A stretch of DNA of 64,000 nt from Proteus hauseri ATCC 700826 (lineage in GTDB: Bacteria; Pseudomonadota; Gammaproteobacteria; Enterobacterales; Enterobacteriaceae), in contig NZ_LXEV01000017.1 in assembly GCF_001654965.1 (NCBI RefSeq), positions 1 to 64,000 of the forward strand, written 5' to 3'. Position numbers and translations under genes: made by a program. Numbering within the stretch: position 1 is the stretch's first letter; each line of letters begins with the position of its first letter. Below the pieces are notes generated by a model. The model saw only the letters and a list, made by a program, of their open reading frames with translations, did no database searches and was not told the origin of the DNA. Of the stretch, positions 25,314-35,227 are shown in pieces.

Positions 25314-26198
25314 ATGCCTTATATTCCCAGAGAAAAAATTGATTACCAAGCTATTGGTTATCGACTTCGCGCTTATCGCATTGCATCTTCACTAAAAGCT
25401 GAAGATATCGCAGAAAATTTAGGTATTTCTCGCGCTGCTGTTTATCGGTTAGAAAAAGGCGAAATTGTTAAAATTGAAACTCTCGATAACCTTGCTCGAT
25501 TATTAAATACCTCTTTGAGTAGTTTATTGGGTATTAATACAGAGTATTACTCTAGTGCTAATGGTTTTTTTGAGCGAATGCGTCAATTAGAGTCTCAATC
25601 TTCACATATTTATACCCACTTCGAACCTTTTTCTTATTTATTAACATCAGATACTTATGATAAAACATTAGTTGAAATGCTGACCGAAGCTTCACCTTTA
25701 AATTTGTTATCAGAAAAACAAGAAGAAGTTTTATCTATCTTAAAAGAGCGAAAAAAGCACCAGTCATTACATTCTCCACATATTTATAACCTAATTAGCC
25801 AACAGCAAATTGAAAAGTTTCTTTATGTCGGCATGTTGGGTTCGGTTAATTTAACTAAATCTGTGCAGTACGAAAGAAAGCAACGAGCAAAAAATGAAAT
25901 TATCCATTTAATTGAAAAATTAGAGCAAAAAAATAGTTATCTTAATATTGCGATAATTTCAGATACGATGCCGTCTCTTACATTCCAACTTTTTTATCAG
26001 GATAAATCGCCACTTTCGTTAGCCGTCAGCCCGTTCCGTTTAGGTGAATTTCCTAATGTTAGTACGGGCATTGCGACGGTAACTTCATCAACCGAAGCCA
26101 TCTCTCAATATCAATCTCTCTTTGATAAGTTATGGTTAAAGGCAACAAAAGGGAATGATGCAATTAACTTATTAAAAGAGATTGTAAAAGATTACTGA
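25314..26198 (+). CDS. XRE-family transcriptional regulator
   Basis: A 294-residue regulator: N-terminal Cro/CI-type HTH (about residues 13-68, YRLRAYRIASSLKAEDIAENLGISRAAVYRLEKGE) and a long C-terminal region without cupin motifs, containing SLLGINTEYY and a coiled-coil-like RKQRAKNEIIHLIEKLEQKN. It has a domain size reminiscent of amino-acid/pyrimidine catabolism regulators, but ligand and targets are unknown. It is convergent with the M20 amidohydrolase gene and their ends overlap by 7 bp, so the two share an antisense 3' junction. SD GGAGCAG lies 8 bases before the ATG. Confidence 0.72.
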   Translation: MPYIPREKIDYQAIGYRLRAYRIASSLKAEDIAENLGISRAAVYRLEKGEIVKIETLDNLARLLNTSLSSLLGINTEYYSSANGFFERMRQLESQSSHIYTHFEPFSYLLTSDTYDKTLVEMLTEASPLNLLSEKQEEVLSILKERKKHQSLHSPHIYNLISQQQIEKFLYVGMLGSVNLTKSVQYERKQRAKNEIIHLIEKLEQKNSYLNIAIISDTMPSLTFQLFYQDKSPLSLAVSPFRLGEFPNVSTGIATVTSSTEAISQYQSLFDKLWLKATKGNDAINLLKEIVKDY

Positions 26199-27448
26199 TT
26201 AGCCAAAGTACCTAAGGTTTCAGCTAATAAATCAGCGGCTACAGCGATATCTTTAAATTCAGTAAATTCATCTGGATGATGGCTAATGCCAGCAACAGAT
26301 GGTGTAAAGATCATCGCTGTTGGATAAAGTGATGCCATGTTCATTGAGTCATGTCCTGCGCCACTTAGCATGGTCATATAGCTGATTTCATTTTTCTGAC
26401 ATAAGCTTTCGATAACTTGGCAAATTGAATCATCTAATTTAACTGGGGATTCAGCAGAAACGGGTTGAACATCAATAGATACACCAAAGTCTTTTACTGC
26501 TTTTTCTACGCTATTATTTAAACGTTCGACTACACGCTGAATACTTTCTGTATCGATACCACGTATATCAACAGAGAATTTAACTTGCCCAGGAATAACG
26601 TTCATGGAGTTAGGAACAACGTTGAGTTTGCCCACCGTTCCTACCGTGCCATATACCGCTTCTGTACAGGCCGCGTGATTAAGGTCAGTGATAATGCCAG
26701 CACTTGCTACTAACGCATCTTGACGTTGATACATTGGTGTTGCACCAGAGTGATCAGCATGGCCGTTTACAGTAACTGAAAAGCGAGTAGGGGCAGCAAT
26801 ACCGTTGACAATGCCCACTGTTTTTTTATCGTTTTCTAAACGTTTACCTTGCTCAATATGAAGTTCAACAAAAGCACTATAGCGGTCTGGTTTCACTAAA
26901 CAACTTGTTAAATCATCATGCTGATAACCTAATGATTTTAAAACTTCAAAATAGTTATTACCGTCGTCATCTTTGTTATTTTCCCAACGTGCACGGTCAA
27001 TTTTACCTGTTAATACTTTGCTGCCAATGCAGGAAAAACCGAATCGACTGGACTCTTCAGCACGAAAAACAACTAATTCAAGGTCGCGATTAAGTTGTTG
27101 CGGCTTGTATTGCATTAAAGCATAAAAGCCCGCAATAACACCTAATGCGCCATCGTAAGCACCACCTTGTGGCACTGTATCAAGGTGTGAGCCTGTACCA
27201 ACAGCAGGAAGTGAACGATCTTTTCCTGGTAAGCGCGCATAAAGCGTACCAATACCATCACGATAAACTTCCAGTCCTGCTTCTTTCATTAAACTAGCAA
27301 GATAAAGGTGAGCGGCTTCGTCCTCTTCGCCATAGGCAATTCGAGTTATTCCTTTGCCACTGTTATCTTTTTTGTAGATTTTCATTGATTCAATCAATGC
27401 TTTCATGTCATCAATTGAATAGTTATTTGCTGTATTTTGTTGAGTCAT
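26192..27448 (-). CDS. M20-family amidohydrolase (allantoate / N-carbamoyl amino acid hydrolase type)
   Basis: A 418-residue Zn-dependent hydrolase of the AllC/HyuC/beta-ureidopropionase group. Metal-ligand motifs: GTGSHLDTVPQGGAYDGALGV (His and Asp), RAEESSRFG (Glu), ELHIEQG (His), and the C-terminal GAGHDSMNMA (His). The dimerisation domain has VNGHADHSGATPM. These enzymes release ammonia and carbon dioxide from ureido or carbamoyl groups in purine or pyrimidine breakdown; the exact substrate is not readable. I chose the ATG at 27448 (MTQQNT), which has GGGAGAG upstream; a longer reading to 27550 has no ribosome site. No other ureide genes are adjacent, apart from the nucleoside genes 3.5 kb away. 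Confidence 0.83.
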   Translation of the reverse strand: MTQQNTANNYSIDDMKALIESMKIYKKDNSGKGITRIAYGEEDEAAHLYLASLMKEAGLEVYRDGIGTLYARLPGKDRSLPAVGTGSHLDTVPQGGAYDGALGVIAGFYALMQYKPQQLNRDLELVVFRAEESSRFGFSCIGSKVLTGKIDRARWENNKDDDGNNYFEVLKSLGYQHDDLTSCLVKPDRYSAFVELHIEQGKRLENDKKTVGIVNGIAAPTRFSVTVNGHADHSGATPMYQRQDALVASAGIITDLNHAACTEAVYGTVGTVGKLNVVPNSMNVIPGQVKFSVDIRGIDTESIQRVVERLNNSVEKAVKDFGVSIDVQPVSAESPVKLDDSICQVIESLCQKNEISYMTMLSGAGHDSMNMASLYPTAMIFTPSVAGISHHPDEFTEFKDIAVAADLLAETLGTLANQ

Positions 27449-28095
27449 AATCGGCTCTCCCGTGGTTTTTTTAAAATTTAGTCTAAAAAATGAGACAGTT
27501 TTAAGATTAAAAAAGCCATCTTTAGAGATGGTCACTATTTTTATAATCAATGCCTATTATATTTACTGATTAGTTTTTATTTCGTCAATGATAAATAATG
27601 TGAATTTTATATTATGTGAGGTAGGTTTTAATTAAAAAGCTATATATAGCTAGGTTATTTCTTAAATGAACTTAAATTGTATGATAAATGTTATAAAAGC
27701 GATCTCTTTTTTTATTTTAAATATATTTAAAGCTATGCTTTTGATTTGTAAATAAAATAACAATTAATAATGATGGCTGTTTTATAATTTTAATTACAGT
27801 TTTTTCTTAATAAAAAAGAGCACTTAAGGATATTTTAATATAAAATTTTATTTATATAATTAAGTTTTTAATTATTAAAAAATATGCTCTGTATTATATA
27901 TTCGAACTTATAGTCTTTTTTTATTTTTATTTTTATTTTAGCTTGATGGGATTTTGTTTTTCTACTAAGTAGAAAATTAACTTTACGCTATTGATGTGAA
28001 CTTTTAAATATTACGCTATAATGTCCAATAAATAGGGTGGGGATTTATTAAAATTATTATATTAAATAAGGATATTAAATAAGGATATTAAAAAG
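27449..28095. other. AT-rich intergenic DNA upstream of the decayed gene
   Basis: About 650 bp with no supportable gene. Very AT-rich, with long T and A runs. At 28061-28086 two perfect copies of the 13-mer ATTAAATAAGGAT stand in tandem just before the start of the decayed gene. Confidence 0.6.
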
Positions 28096-28736
28096 ATGTC
28101 CGAGCTTGAACTAGACTATAGTTACAGTGATATATATAGAGATATATTAAAAAGAGAATCTATTTATTTAAGAAAAACAGCAACGAAATTTTCCTATCAA
28201 TATATTGGTGATGCTTCAGTAAGAATGGTGTTTTTAAATTAAATAGAACAACTTATTGCTAGAACATAGTTAGAGGTAAATAGTTACTGCTTAATTTTAT
28301 CAACAGGGTTAGATAATATTTCTGATGAATTTGAAAGATTAGAATTACAGGATAACTTACTAAAAAAGCGAAGTGTAATGCAATATACCGTTCTTGAAAC
28401 AATACGTGAAAAGAAGAAAGCGAAAAAACAGTAAGTTAGTACTAAAACAAGTGGGCTTTGTAAGTGGGGTCTATTGAGGCATTATGCCAGTATTTTAGAA
28501 GTTGGAATGGTCTCTCAGTATGATTGAAAATGGATATTATTTATTATTCAGAGAAGATTATAACGCCCCTGTAAGAAAGGCATATAGAGCAGCTGCTAAA
28601 ACGGTAGGTTATGGTGAGAATGAGTAGTGGCATAGATTTATCAAAATGTTTGGTTATAGAAAGAGGAGCATGGCTTAAATTTTTTCTTCTCGATATATCA
28701 AATGTAGATGCTATAACTAATATTTCATTTAAGTGA
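28096..28736 (+). pseudogene. Degraded gene, possibly a DUF4225-type protein
   Basis: Reading from ATG 28096 gives coherent protein-like sequence broken by in-frame stops at 28240 (TAA) and 28267 (TAG), a frameshift near 28420-28435, further stops (TGA and TAG at 28496) and another shift near 28630. Pieces: SELELDYSYSDIYRDILKRE; LSTGLDNISDEFERLELQ; MIENGYYLLFREDYNAPVRK; ERGAWLKFFLLDISNVDAI. AAGGAT ribosome-site sequence precedes it. Taken together this is one gene of at least 210 codons that has decayed. The NGYYLLF...GPVRKAY-like segment reminds me of DUF4225 proteins found in Proteus and Providencia; this is recall, not a search. It lies in an unstable zone near a tRNA-Phe gene. Confidence 0.6.
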
Positions 28737-29119
28737 GAGCTTTGGTGTTTATTGCCTAGTGTGTGTATGAAGAATATTCGGCTGAAATATTTCTTTGAAC
28801 ATTTCCATTTATTCTTAAATAAATATTATTAGACATTAATTTTTCCATTTTTATATAATTAAACTTCATGTTTATCTAAAGCTAAATTTATTTTAAGTTA
28901 CTCTTATTAGATTAATTTAAAAAATCATTATATTAAAAAGAGGATGGGTTACTATCTAAATACTGTAGCCACTCATAGGATGTAATCACCATAACATTTA
29001 AATAACTTAAAGGAAAAATGACATTTTGAGTGAGTAAGCTAAAAAGTAATGTGATAAAAGAGATTTTGAGTTCTAGGAAGGCGCGGAGATTAATCATTGA
29101 AAATGATGAAACTCCAAAA
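28737..29119. other. Gene-free region between the decayed gene and tRNA-Phe
   Basis: About 380 bp, AT-rich, no supportable gene. No copy of the tRNA-Phe 3' end is present, so no attachment-site repeat can be claimed. Confidence 0.55.
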
Positions 29120-29146
29120 GCAAAAAACCAGCCCTAAGGCTGGTTC
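29120..29146 (-). terminator. Terminator of the tRNA-Phe gene
   Basis: Stem AACCAGCC (29126-29133) with GGCTGGTT (29138-29145), CTAA loop; on the minus strand it is followed by TTTTTT. It starts 11 bases after the tRNA 3' end. Confidence 0.88.
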
Positions 29147-29156
29147 TTCTAAATAG

Positions 29157-29232
29157 TGGTGCCCGGACTCGGAATCGAACCAAGGACACGGGGATTTTCA
29201 ATCCCCTGCTCTACCGACTGAGCTATCCGGGC
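29157..29232 (-). tRNA. tRNA-Phe (anticodon GAA)
   Basis: A 76-nt gene, nearly identical to E. coli pheU/pheV. The acceptor stem is GCCCGGA...TCCGGGC followed by ACCA encoded in the DNA; D-arm AGCTCAGTCGGTAGAGC; anticodon loop TTGAAAA with GAA; T-arm GGTTCGATTCC. tRNA-Phe genes are classic integration sites (for example for ICEPm1 in P. mirabilis); here the site appears empty. Confidence 0.97.
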
Positions 29233-29435
29233 AACGGGGCGTATTAAACCCGATAACAGCTTGCTCGTCAACGTTATTTATCACAAAATCGTTTGATTGC
29301 TGTTTTTTTAAACTTATTGATTAATAAAACGCTAGTTTTATTAAAAAAAGATAAAAAATAGAGCTAAAAATATTTTTTGTATGATAAGAAAATCGCAAAA
29401 TAGAAGTTTAGTGAGAAAATAATTATGTATCAGTT

Positions 29436-29472
29436 ATAAAAAAGCTTACCCAAATTACGTTGGGTAAGCTTT
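29436..29472 (-). terminator. Terminator of mltC
   Basis: A 12-bp stem AAAGCTTACCCA (29441-29452) / TGGGTAAGCTTT (29461-29472), followed on the minus strand by a T-run (TTTTTTAT). Confidence 0.82.
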
Positions 29473-29494
29473 ATAAGTAGTTATTGAGTAGCAA

Positions 29495-30565
29495 TTAACG
29501 GTAATTTCGTTGTGCTGTACTCACTTTTTCTAAGTAACGACGAGATTGATCAGCAGGGTGCTTATTACGTAATGTTGTATAAACTTCAGTAGGCTCTAGT
29601 TTGTTAATTATTACAGCCGCTTGTTTTTTATCACTATGGAAGACACGTAATACACTTCCTGCACCGCCATTATAAGCCTGTATGACTGCGTAACGACGCG
29701 ATACGGGATCTTTGATATCACCAAGGTAACTATTTTGTAATATCGAAATATAAGCAGCACCAGCATCGATATTATTAGCGGGGTCAAACAAATAACTACG
29801 GCTTGGTTGCCCTGATTTACCTTGCATACGGAAAACATCACGACCTGCCGTTGCTGGCATAATCTGCATTAATCCCAATGCATCAGAGCTACTGACAGCG
29901 TAAGGGTTAAAACTAGACTCAATTTGCATAATAGCGAGGATCAGTGAAGGCTCTACGCCATATTTTGCCGCCGCTTGTTGAACTAGAGGTAAATATTTAT
30001 GAGCACGTTGGTCAAGGTGATTTGGGACTAAATTCAGGGTAACAAACCAAATGGTATTACCGCCTGATTGGCGTTTTTGTAATTTATTAGCAATAAGATA
30101 ATCTGCAAACTTACTCGCCCGCCATTCCCAACGTATAGATTGCCCCGTATTATCAAGTACCTGACCTAATAAGAAAGGCTCTGTACTATGAGGAATATTA
30201 TTAACGTCGGAATAGAGATCGATAGAGCCGGGGTCTTCACCCATAAGTAGAGTAGTTACAATAGCTTTATGTAATTGGTATTGAGGCGCATCATTACCTA
30301 ATGTTTCAATAGTAATAGTTCCCGCTTCAAAATTAATATGACTACGAGTTTTATAAGCATCCGTATATTTGACGTAGTCTTTAGGCCCTGCGATTAAAAC
30401 TTCCTTCATACCCCAAATCATTTCGATATTATTAGCAAATTGGCCCATTAGAATATCAAAAGCATTAGTGTCTTTGGTGTAATCTGGCTCAAATGTTTTT
30501 GTCGGCTTACTACTACATGAAATGAGTAGCGGGGCGATAATGAGCAAGAGAAGGATTTTTTTCAT
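29495..30565 (-). CDS. mltC: Membrane-bound lytic murein transglycosylase C
   Basis: An outer membrane lipoprotein of 356 residues that cleaves glycan strands to 1,6-anhydro-muropeptides. The lipobox is LLISCSS (Cys about residue 17). The N-terminal MltC domain is followed by the SLT domain with catalytic Glu in [32 protein letters not shown] and a downstream IQAYNGG motif. I use the ATG at 30565 (MKKILL); an upstream TTG would add two residues. It is the last gene of the mutY-yggX-mltC run, the same order as in E. coli. Confidence 0.94.
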   Translation of the reverse strand: MKKILLLLIIAPLLISCSSKPTKTFEPDYTKDTNAFDILMGQFANNIEMIWGMKEVLIAGPKDYVKYTDAYKTRSHINFEAGTITIETLGNDAPQYQLHKAIVTTLLMGEDPGSIDLYSDVNNIPHSTEPFLLGQVLDNTGQSIRWEWRASKFADYLIANKLQKRQSGGNTIWFVTLNLVPNHLDQRAHKYLPLVQQAAAKYGVEPSLILAIMQIESSFNPYAVSSSDALGLMQIMPATAGRDVFRMQGKSGQPSRSYLFDPANNIDAGAAYISILQNSYLGDIKDPVSRRYAVIQAYNGGAGSVLRVFHSDKKQAAVIINKLEPTEVYTTLRNKHPADQSRRYLEKVSTAQRNYR

Positions 30566-30628
30566 AGTCAATTACATCGCTCTGGTGAATAAAAGACCAG
30601 AGCCTTAGAGGCTCTGGAAAAGTGATTA

Positions 30629-30901
30629 TTATTTTTCAGGAGGGGTGTAGCCGTCAATCTGAATATCATGGCCTTCGAATAAAAATCGCACCATTTCTTG
30701 TTCTAATAATTTACGATCTTCAGGGTTCATGGTGTTAAGTTTTTTTTCATTAATAAGCATGGTTTGCTTGGTCATCCATTGTGTCCATGCTTCTTTTGAT
30801 ATTTCATTGAAAATGCGCTTTCCAATTTCTCCTGGGTACAACTGAAAATCAAGTCCATCAGCTTCTTTGTTTAGGAAAGTACAAAAAATAGTTCTGCTCA
30901 T
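30629..30901 (-). CDS. yggX: Fe(II)-trafficking / oxidative damage protection protein YggX
   Basis: A 90-residue protein of the YggX family ([27 protein letters not shown] at the N-terminus; [20 protein letters not shown] in the middle). In E. coli and Salmonella it protects Fe-S clusters and is part of the SoxRS response. It lies 29 bp downstream of mutY and 63 bp upstream of mltC on the minus strand. The pairing with mutY, a 4Fe-4S enzyme, is conserved in Enterobacterales. Confidence 0.95.
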   Translation of the reverse strand: MSRTIFCTFLNKEADGLDFQLYPGEIGKRIFNEISKEAWTQWMTKQTMLINEKKLNTMNPEDRKLLEQEMVRFLFEGHDIQIDGYTPPEK

Positions 30902-30930
30902 AATAAATCCTCAATATCGCAGGGATTAGC

Positions 30931-31971
30931 TTAGGCTAATTGTCTAAGTAAATTCTCTACAGGTGCTGCAAGCCCTACGGTTGCAGGTGTCTGTAAGTTA
31001 TACCAAAGTCCTTTTTGCGCCTCCATCATAGAAGTCAACGTTGAGAGTTTTACGCAAATTGGCACAATATCTAAATGAAAGTGGCTAAAGGTATGTCGAA
31101 ATGAAATCAGTTGTTCAGTTTCATTATTATCGAGCCCATGTTCGGTTAACCACTGTTCTAAAAGCATTTTTGTTTCAAACTGAGGAAATGCAAAAAGCCC
31201 TCCCCATATACCCATTGGTGGTCTTTTATCCAGCCAGACAAGGTTATCATACTGTAAAATAAGAAAATAAGTTGTTTTCTCAGGGATGGTTTTTTTCGGT
31301 TTTTTCCCCGGAAAATCAGCCCAATTACTTTTAGCATAAGCAATACAACCGGTATTTAATGGACATAATTCACATTTAGGTTTGCTACGAGTACAGACCA
31401 TAGCCCCTAAATCCATCATTGCCTGATTAAAATATTGTACACCTTCAGCTGGTGTGACTTGTTCGCTAATTTTCCATAACTGGTTTTCAACTTCTTTCTT
31501 ACCTGGCCAGCCTTCTACGGCATAGCATCGAGCTAAAACGCGTTTAACATTACCATCAAGAATAGGATAGTGCTTATTAAGTGATAACGATAAAATCGCG
31601 CCAGCAGTAGAGCGACCAACTCCGGGTAATGCACAAACGTCATCAAAGGTATCAGGAAACAGCCCTTGGTGTTTATCTACAATGTGTTGTGCTGCTTTAT
31701 GTAAGTTTCTTGCTCTCGCGTAATAGCCAAGGCCGGTCCATAGATGTAGGACTTCATCAAGAGGTGCTTGTGCTAATGCTTGAATATCAGGAAAGCGTGC
31801 AATAAAACGCTCAAAGTAAGGGATAACAGTCGCAACTTGTGTCTGTTGCAACATAACTTCTGATAACCAGACATGGTAGGGCGTTTTTTCTTGCTGCCAC
31901 GGTAACGTTTTACGCCCGTATTTATGATACCAATCCAGTACGACGTGCGAAAATTGCAGTGCTTCCATCAT
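30931..31971 (-). CDS. mutY: A/G-specific adenine DNA glycosylase MutY
   Basis: A 346-residue base-excision enzyme that removes adenine opposite 8-oxoguanine. Motifs: N-terminal [15 protein letters not shown] (catalytic Glu), helix-hairpin-helix [13 protein letters not shown] followed by the catalytic Asp in [11 protein letters not shown], and the 4Fe-4S cluster cysteines [17 protein letters not shown] (C-x6-C-x2-C-x5-C). The C-terminal NUDIX-like domain reads 8-oxoG. Two ATGs are adjacent at the start. It is divergent from trmB across 218 bp. Confidence 0.96.
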   Translation of the reverse strand: MMEALQFSHVVLDWYHKYGRKTLPWQQEKTPYHVWLSEVMLQQTQVATVIPYFERFIARFPDIQALAQAPLDEVLHLWTGLGYYARARNLHKAAQHIVDKHQGLFPDTFDDVCALPGVGRSTAGAILSLSLNKHYPILDGNVKRVLARCYAVEGWPGKKEVENQLWKISEQVTPAEGVQYFNQAMMDLGAMVCTRSKPKCELCPLNTGCIAYAKSNWADFPGKKPKKTIPEKTTYFLILQYDNLVWLDKRPPMGIWGGLFAFPQFETKMLLEQWLTEHGLDNNETEQLISFRHTFSHFHLDIVPICVKLSTLTSMMEAQKGLWYNLQTPATVGLAAPVENLLRQLA

Positions 31972-32189
31972 ATTTTGTTTTATTAACTCATCTTCTAATT
32001 AAGGGTAAGATTGCACCACAGAGTGAATAAACTGTAAACACTCTTAATATTTATCTTATAGAGTGGTGCTTATAAAGGCGACTCTTGCTAAACTTAGGGA
32101 TCTTTGGATAATGTCGGCTAAGTTTATTGTGCAACGACATTATAACGGTATTAAGTAAACAATTGGCCTAACGACTGACAGTATTAGAC

Positions 32190-32909
32190 ATGATCAATAA
32201 TGTAATTTCTCCGGAATTCAATGAAGAGGGCCGTGCTTTACGGCGTGTGCGTAGCTTTGTTCGTCGCCAAGGGCGACTAACACCTCGTCAACAGCAGGCT
32301 TTAGATACACAATTACCTATTTTTGGCATTGAATATCAACCGGAGCCCATCGACTTCAGTCAGGTTTTTGGACGCGAAGCTCCCGTTATATTAGAAATTG
32401 GCTTTGGCATGGGCGCTTCGCTTGTGACAATGGCAAAAAATTCGGCTGAAAATAATTATCTCGGTATTGAGGTTCATGCCCCGGGGGTGGGAGCATGTCT
32501 TGCAACTGCGCAAGAAGAACAAGTCAGTAATCTGCGAGTTATGTGTCATGATGCTATTGAAGTGCTCAATAACATGATCCCAGATAACAGCTTAAAAATG
32601 GTTCAGTTGTTTTTCCCTGATCCGTGGCACAAAGCGCGTCATAATAAACGACGCATTGTTCAAGTGCCGTTTGCAGAATTAATTTTAAGAAAACTAACAT
32701 CAGAAGGTGTTTTTCATATGGCAACAGATTGGCAGCCGTATGCAAAACACATGCTTGAAGTGATGACAAGTGTTGATGGTTATCAGAATTTGTCAGAAAC
32801 TCAGGATTATGTACCGCGCCCAGAAACCCGTCCTGTGACCAAGTTTGAAAAACGTGGTCATCGCTTAGGGCATGGGGTATGGGATCTTATGTTTAAGAGG
32901 GTAAAATAA
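32190..32909 (+). CDS. trmB: tRNA (guanine-N7-)-methyltransferase TrmB
   Basis: A 239-residue SAM-dependent enzyme making m7G46 in tRNA. Motifs: SAM-binding [12 protein letters not shown], the family signature [18 protein letters not shown], and [15 protein letters not shown]. The reading frame ends in the sequence TAATG, so its stop overlaps the ATG of yggL by one base and the two genes are translationally coupled. Confidence 0.96.
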   Translation: MINNVISPEFNEEGRALRRVRSFVRRQGRLTPRQQQALDTQLPIFGIEYQPEPIDFSQVFGREAPVILEIGFGMGASLVTMAKNSAENNYLGIEVHAPGVGACLATAQEEQVSNLRVMCHDAIEVLNNMIPDNSLKMVQLFFPDPWHKARHNKRRIVQVPFAELILRKLTSEGVFHMATDWQPYAKHMLEVMTSVDGYQNLSETQDYVPRPETRPVTKFEKRGHRLGHGVWDLMFKRVK

Positions 32910-33235
32910 TGGCTAAACAACGTAGTCGCCGTTTACGCAAAAAGTTGCGTATCGATGAATTTCAGGAATTAGGTTTTTCAGTTAAATGGAGTTTTCCAGA
33001 AAATACCCCAATTGACGAAGTCGATAGCTTTGTTGATGAGCTGATCCTCAATGTCATTGAGCCTAATGGGCTAGCATTTGATGCAAGTGGCTACCTGAGT
33101 TGGGAAGGTTTAATTTGTTTACAACAAATTGGTAAATGTACAGAAGAGCATCGCCAACTTGTTGAAAAATTCCTCAAAGAGAAAAATATGCAAGATGTAC
33201 AAACATCTGAATTATTCGATGTTTGGTGGGATTGA
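32909..33235 (+). CDS. yggL: YggL family protein (50S-associated, DUF469)
   Basis: A 108-residue protein starting [25 protein letters not shown], the family's highly basic N-terminus, followed by an acidic domain (NTPIDEVDSFVDELI). In E. coli YggL associates with the large ribosomal subunit; function is not settled. It is coupled to trmB by start/stop overlap, as in E. coli. A 12-bp hairpin (33263-33290) lies between it and glsA. Confidence 0.9.
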   Translation: MAKQRSRRLRKKLRIDEFQELGFSVKWSFPENTPIDEVDSFVDELILNVIEPNGLAFDASGYLSWEGLICLQQIGKCTEEHRQLVEKFLKEKNMQDVQTSELFDVWWD

Positions 33236-33262
33236 TTTAATTTTATAAATTTAGAAATAATA

Positions 33263-33290
33263 ACAAGGGCATCCAATTGGGTGCCCTTGT
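33263..33290 (+). terminator. Hairpin between yggL and glsA
   Basis: ACAAGGGCA (33263-33271) pairs with TGCCCTTGT (33282-33290); the stem extends inward to about 12 bp with an AATT loop. No T-tract follows, and it ends 18 bp before the glsA start, so it may serve as a processing or attenuation element rather than a full terminator. Confidence 0.5.
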
Positions 33291-33308
33291 CTGTATAGGG
33301 ATGGGATT

Positions 33309-34235
33309 GTGATTACAACGTTATCTAACGCATTACTGTCAGATATACTGCAACAAATTCGGCCATTAATAGGACAAGGAAAAGTAGCAAATTATATTCC
33401 TGCCCTTGCTCAGGTGCCTCCCGAACAGTTAGCAATGGCGGTATATACCGTTGATGGCGAGCTTTATCAGTCGGGTATGGCGGATAAACGTTTTTCTATT
33501 CAATCCATTTCTAAAGTATTAAGTCTTACATTGGCATTAACTCGTTATGAAGAAAATGAAATTTGGCAGCGAGTAGGTAAAGAACCTTCTGGCTTACCTT
33601 TTAATTCATTAATACAGTTAGAAATGGAAAAAGGTATTCCTCGAAATCCCTTTATTAATGCGGGTGCGATTATTATCACAGATATGTTGCAATCACGTTT
33701 AAGTGCGCCTAAGCAAAGAATGCTAGAGGTTATTCGTTTTCTTACTGATACACAGGATATTTGCTATAACTCCGTTGTGGCTAAATCAGAAATGGAACAT
33801 CTTAGTCGTAATGCTTCTATTGCTTATTTAATGAAATCTTTTGGTAATTTCGATAACGATGTTATTACTGTATTAGAAACTTATTTTCATTATTGTTCTA
33901 TTGAGATGAGTTGTATTGAATTAGCACGCTGTTTTAGTTATTTGGCAAATCAAGGCGTGAGTGTGGTTAATAAAAATCAGATTATTACGCCAAGACAAAC
34001 TCGCCAAATAAATGCGTTAATGTTGACGTGTGGAATGTATGATGGTGCAGGTGAGTTTGCATTTCGTATTGGTATTCCCGGTAAATCGGGTGTGGGCGGT
34101 GGTATTATCGCGGTTGTACCTGATGCTTTTACGGTTGCGGTGTGGTCACCAGAGCTGGATAAGTCAGGTAATTCCTTAGCAGGTTGTGCTGCGCTTGAGT
34201 TATTAGCCAACAAAGTAGGGCGGTCTATATTTTAA
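33309..34235 (+). CDS. glsA: Glutaminase
   Basis: A 308-residue serine-dependent beta-lactamase-like glutaminase hydrolysing glutamine to glutamate and ammonia. Catalytic Ser-x-x-Lys is in [12 protein letters not shown] (about residue 64). Other family motifs: [21 protein letters not shown], and [12 protein letters not shown]. It begins with GTG at 33309. Length (about 308) matches E. coli YneH/GlsA. It follows yggL without an obvious promoter but after a hairpin, so it may be its own unit. Confidence 0.93.
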   Translation: MITTLSNALLSDILQQIRPLIGQGKVANYIPALAQVPPEQLAMAVYTVDGELYQSGMADKRFSIQSISKVLSLTLALTRYEENEIWQRVGKEPSGLPFNSLIQLEMEKGIPRNPFINAGAIIITDMLQSRLSAPKQRMLEVIRFLTDTQDICYNSVVAKSEMEHLSRNASIAYLMKSFGNFDNDVITVLETYFHYCSIEMSCIELARCFSYLANQGVSVVNKNQIITPRQTRQINALMLTCGMYDGAGEFAFRIGIPGKSGVGGGIIAVVPDAFTVAVWSPELDKSGNSLAGCAALELLANKVGRSIF

Positions 34236-34292
34236 CCGTTATTTACAGCTATAAATAAAACGTTTTTAGATACGCTTTTCAGGAGAGTTGTT

Positions 34293-35030
34293 ATGGGTTT
34301 TAAAAAATTAGTTGTTGCACTGACTTTTGTTGCAACTTCGGCAACAGCTGCACCCAGTTTTGATTGTGCGGTTACACCAAAAGATGATTTACGTATTACC
34401 CCTGAGTTTGTCGAAGTTGCGGGTTCTAGTGGATTACTGGTGATTTACCCTGATGGAACGCTACTGCAAAATGAAAAAAGCAAAACACTAACAGCACAAC
34501 AACAAGCATTAGCAAAAAAATTCCAAGCGACAGTAAGACAAGATATCCCTTGGTTAAGAACAGAAACTGGCGCTAAATTACAAGAGTCTCGTAAAGTATT
34601 AGATCAAGTGGTTATTGAGGCCTTTGGTAAAGAAAGTAATATTCTTAATCGATTAAAAACATTAGAAAAAAATCTTAATCAACAAATGGATACAGTGATA
34701 ACAATAGAGCCAAACAATATTACTTTCCATTCTCAAGCAATTAAACAGGTTGAATTAAAAGGCCGTGAAATAATTGAAAGTAGTCTTGGTGGAATGTTGC
34801 AAGATAGCATCAATGAGCTTGGGAAAAAGCAACTGTTAGCCGCCACTAGTGGTGATAGTAAGAAAGCATTGGGTGGGTTATTAGGAAACCTTGAAGGCTT
34901 TCAAAAAATTATAGATAAAGAATGGAAACAACAAGAAGCGGCATTTTCTCAGTTTGGTCAGCAAGCTTGTAGCAAAATAACGCAAATGGAAAATCAACGT
35001 GTTGAATTAATTAACTCGTTAAAAAAATAG
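34293..35030 (+). CDS. yggN: YggN-like periplasmic protein (DUF2884)
   Basis: A 245-residue exported protein with a signal peptide (LVVALTFVATSATAA/PS, about residue 20). The mature part is helical, with a Cys near each end (FDCAVTPK; QQACSKITQM) that could form a disulfide. It matches the DUF2884 family (E. coli YggN, in the same yggN-yggL-trmB neighbourhood). Function is unknown. SD AGGAGAG lies 8 bases before the ATG. Confidence 0.85.
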   Translation: MGFKKLVVALTFVATSATAAPSFDCAVTPKDDLRITPEFVEVAGSSGLLVIYPDGTLLQNEKSKTLTAQQQALAKKFQATVRQDIPWLRTETGAKLQESRKVLDQVVIEAFGKESNILNRLKTLEKNLNQQMDTVITIEPNNITFHSQAIKQVELKGREIIESSLGGMLQDSINELGKKQLLAATSGDSKKALGGLLGNLEGFQKIIDKEWKQQEAAFSQFGQQACSKITQMENQRVELINSLKK

Positions 35031-35136
35031 CAATAACACGCTAATAAAAAAGGAAAATAAGGATGATAAGAGCACGAAAATATTATCCTTATAATCAATA
35101 AGCTTTATAAATTGATAATTCACATTAATTGAAAAT

Positions 35137-35155
35137 AACAATGAAAATCATTCTT
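35137..35155 (+). promoter_or_regulatory. Fur box upstream of the siderophore-binding protein gene
   Basis: The 19-mer AACAATGAAAATCATTCTT matches the Fur consensus GATAATGATAATCATTATC at 14 of 19 positions by my count, with the core AATGA-AATCATT intact. It lies about 75 bp before the ATG. Confidence 0.75.
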
Positions 35156-35189
35156 ATTCAATTGACTTGTGAGCATAGCCGTTTAGAAT

Positions 35190-35220
35190 GCCCTGTTTGA
35201 GTATTCCACTTAAACAGGGC
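35190..35220 (+). promoter_or_regulatory. Leader hairpin that buries the ribosome site of the iron-binding protein gene
   Basis: GCCCTGTTT (35190-35198) and AAACAGGGC (35212-35220) form a perfect 9-bp stem. The only SD-like sequence, AGGG at 35216-35219 (8 bases before the ATG), is in its 3' arm. Folding would block translation; this could be an RNA thermometer or a target for a small RNA. Confidence 0.5.
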
Positions 35221-35227
35221 TAAGTTA

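Noticed and set aside
28061..28086. Tandem 13-bp duplication ATTAAATAAGGAT as a mobile-element footprint
   Set aside because: Only two copies plus a partial, most simply replication slippage; no element remains between or beside them.
27449..29156. Island or prophage integrated at tRNA-Phe
   Set aside because: No integrase, no second copy of the tRNA 3' end and no mobility genes could be found in this interval.
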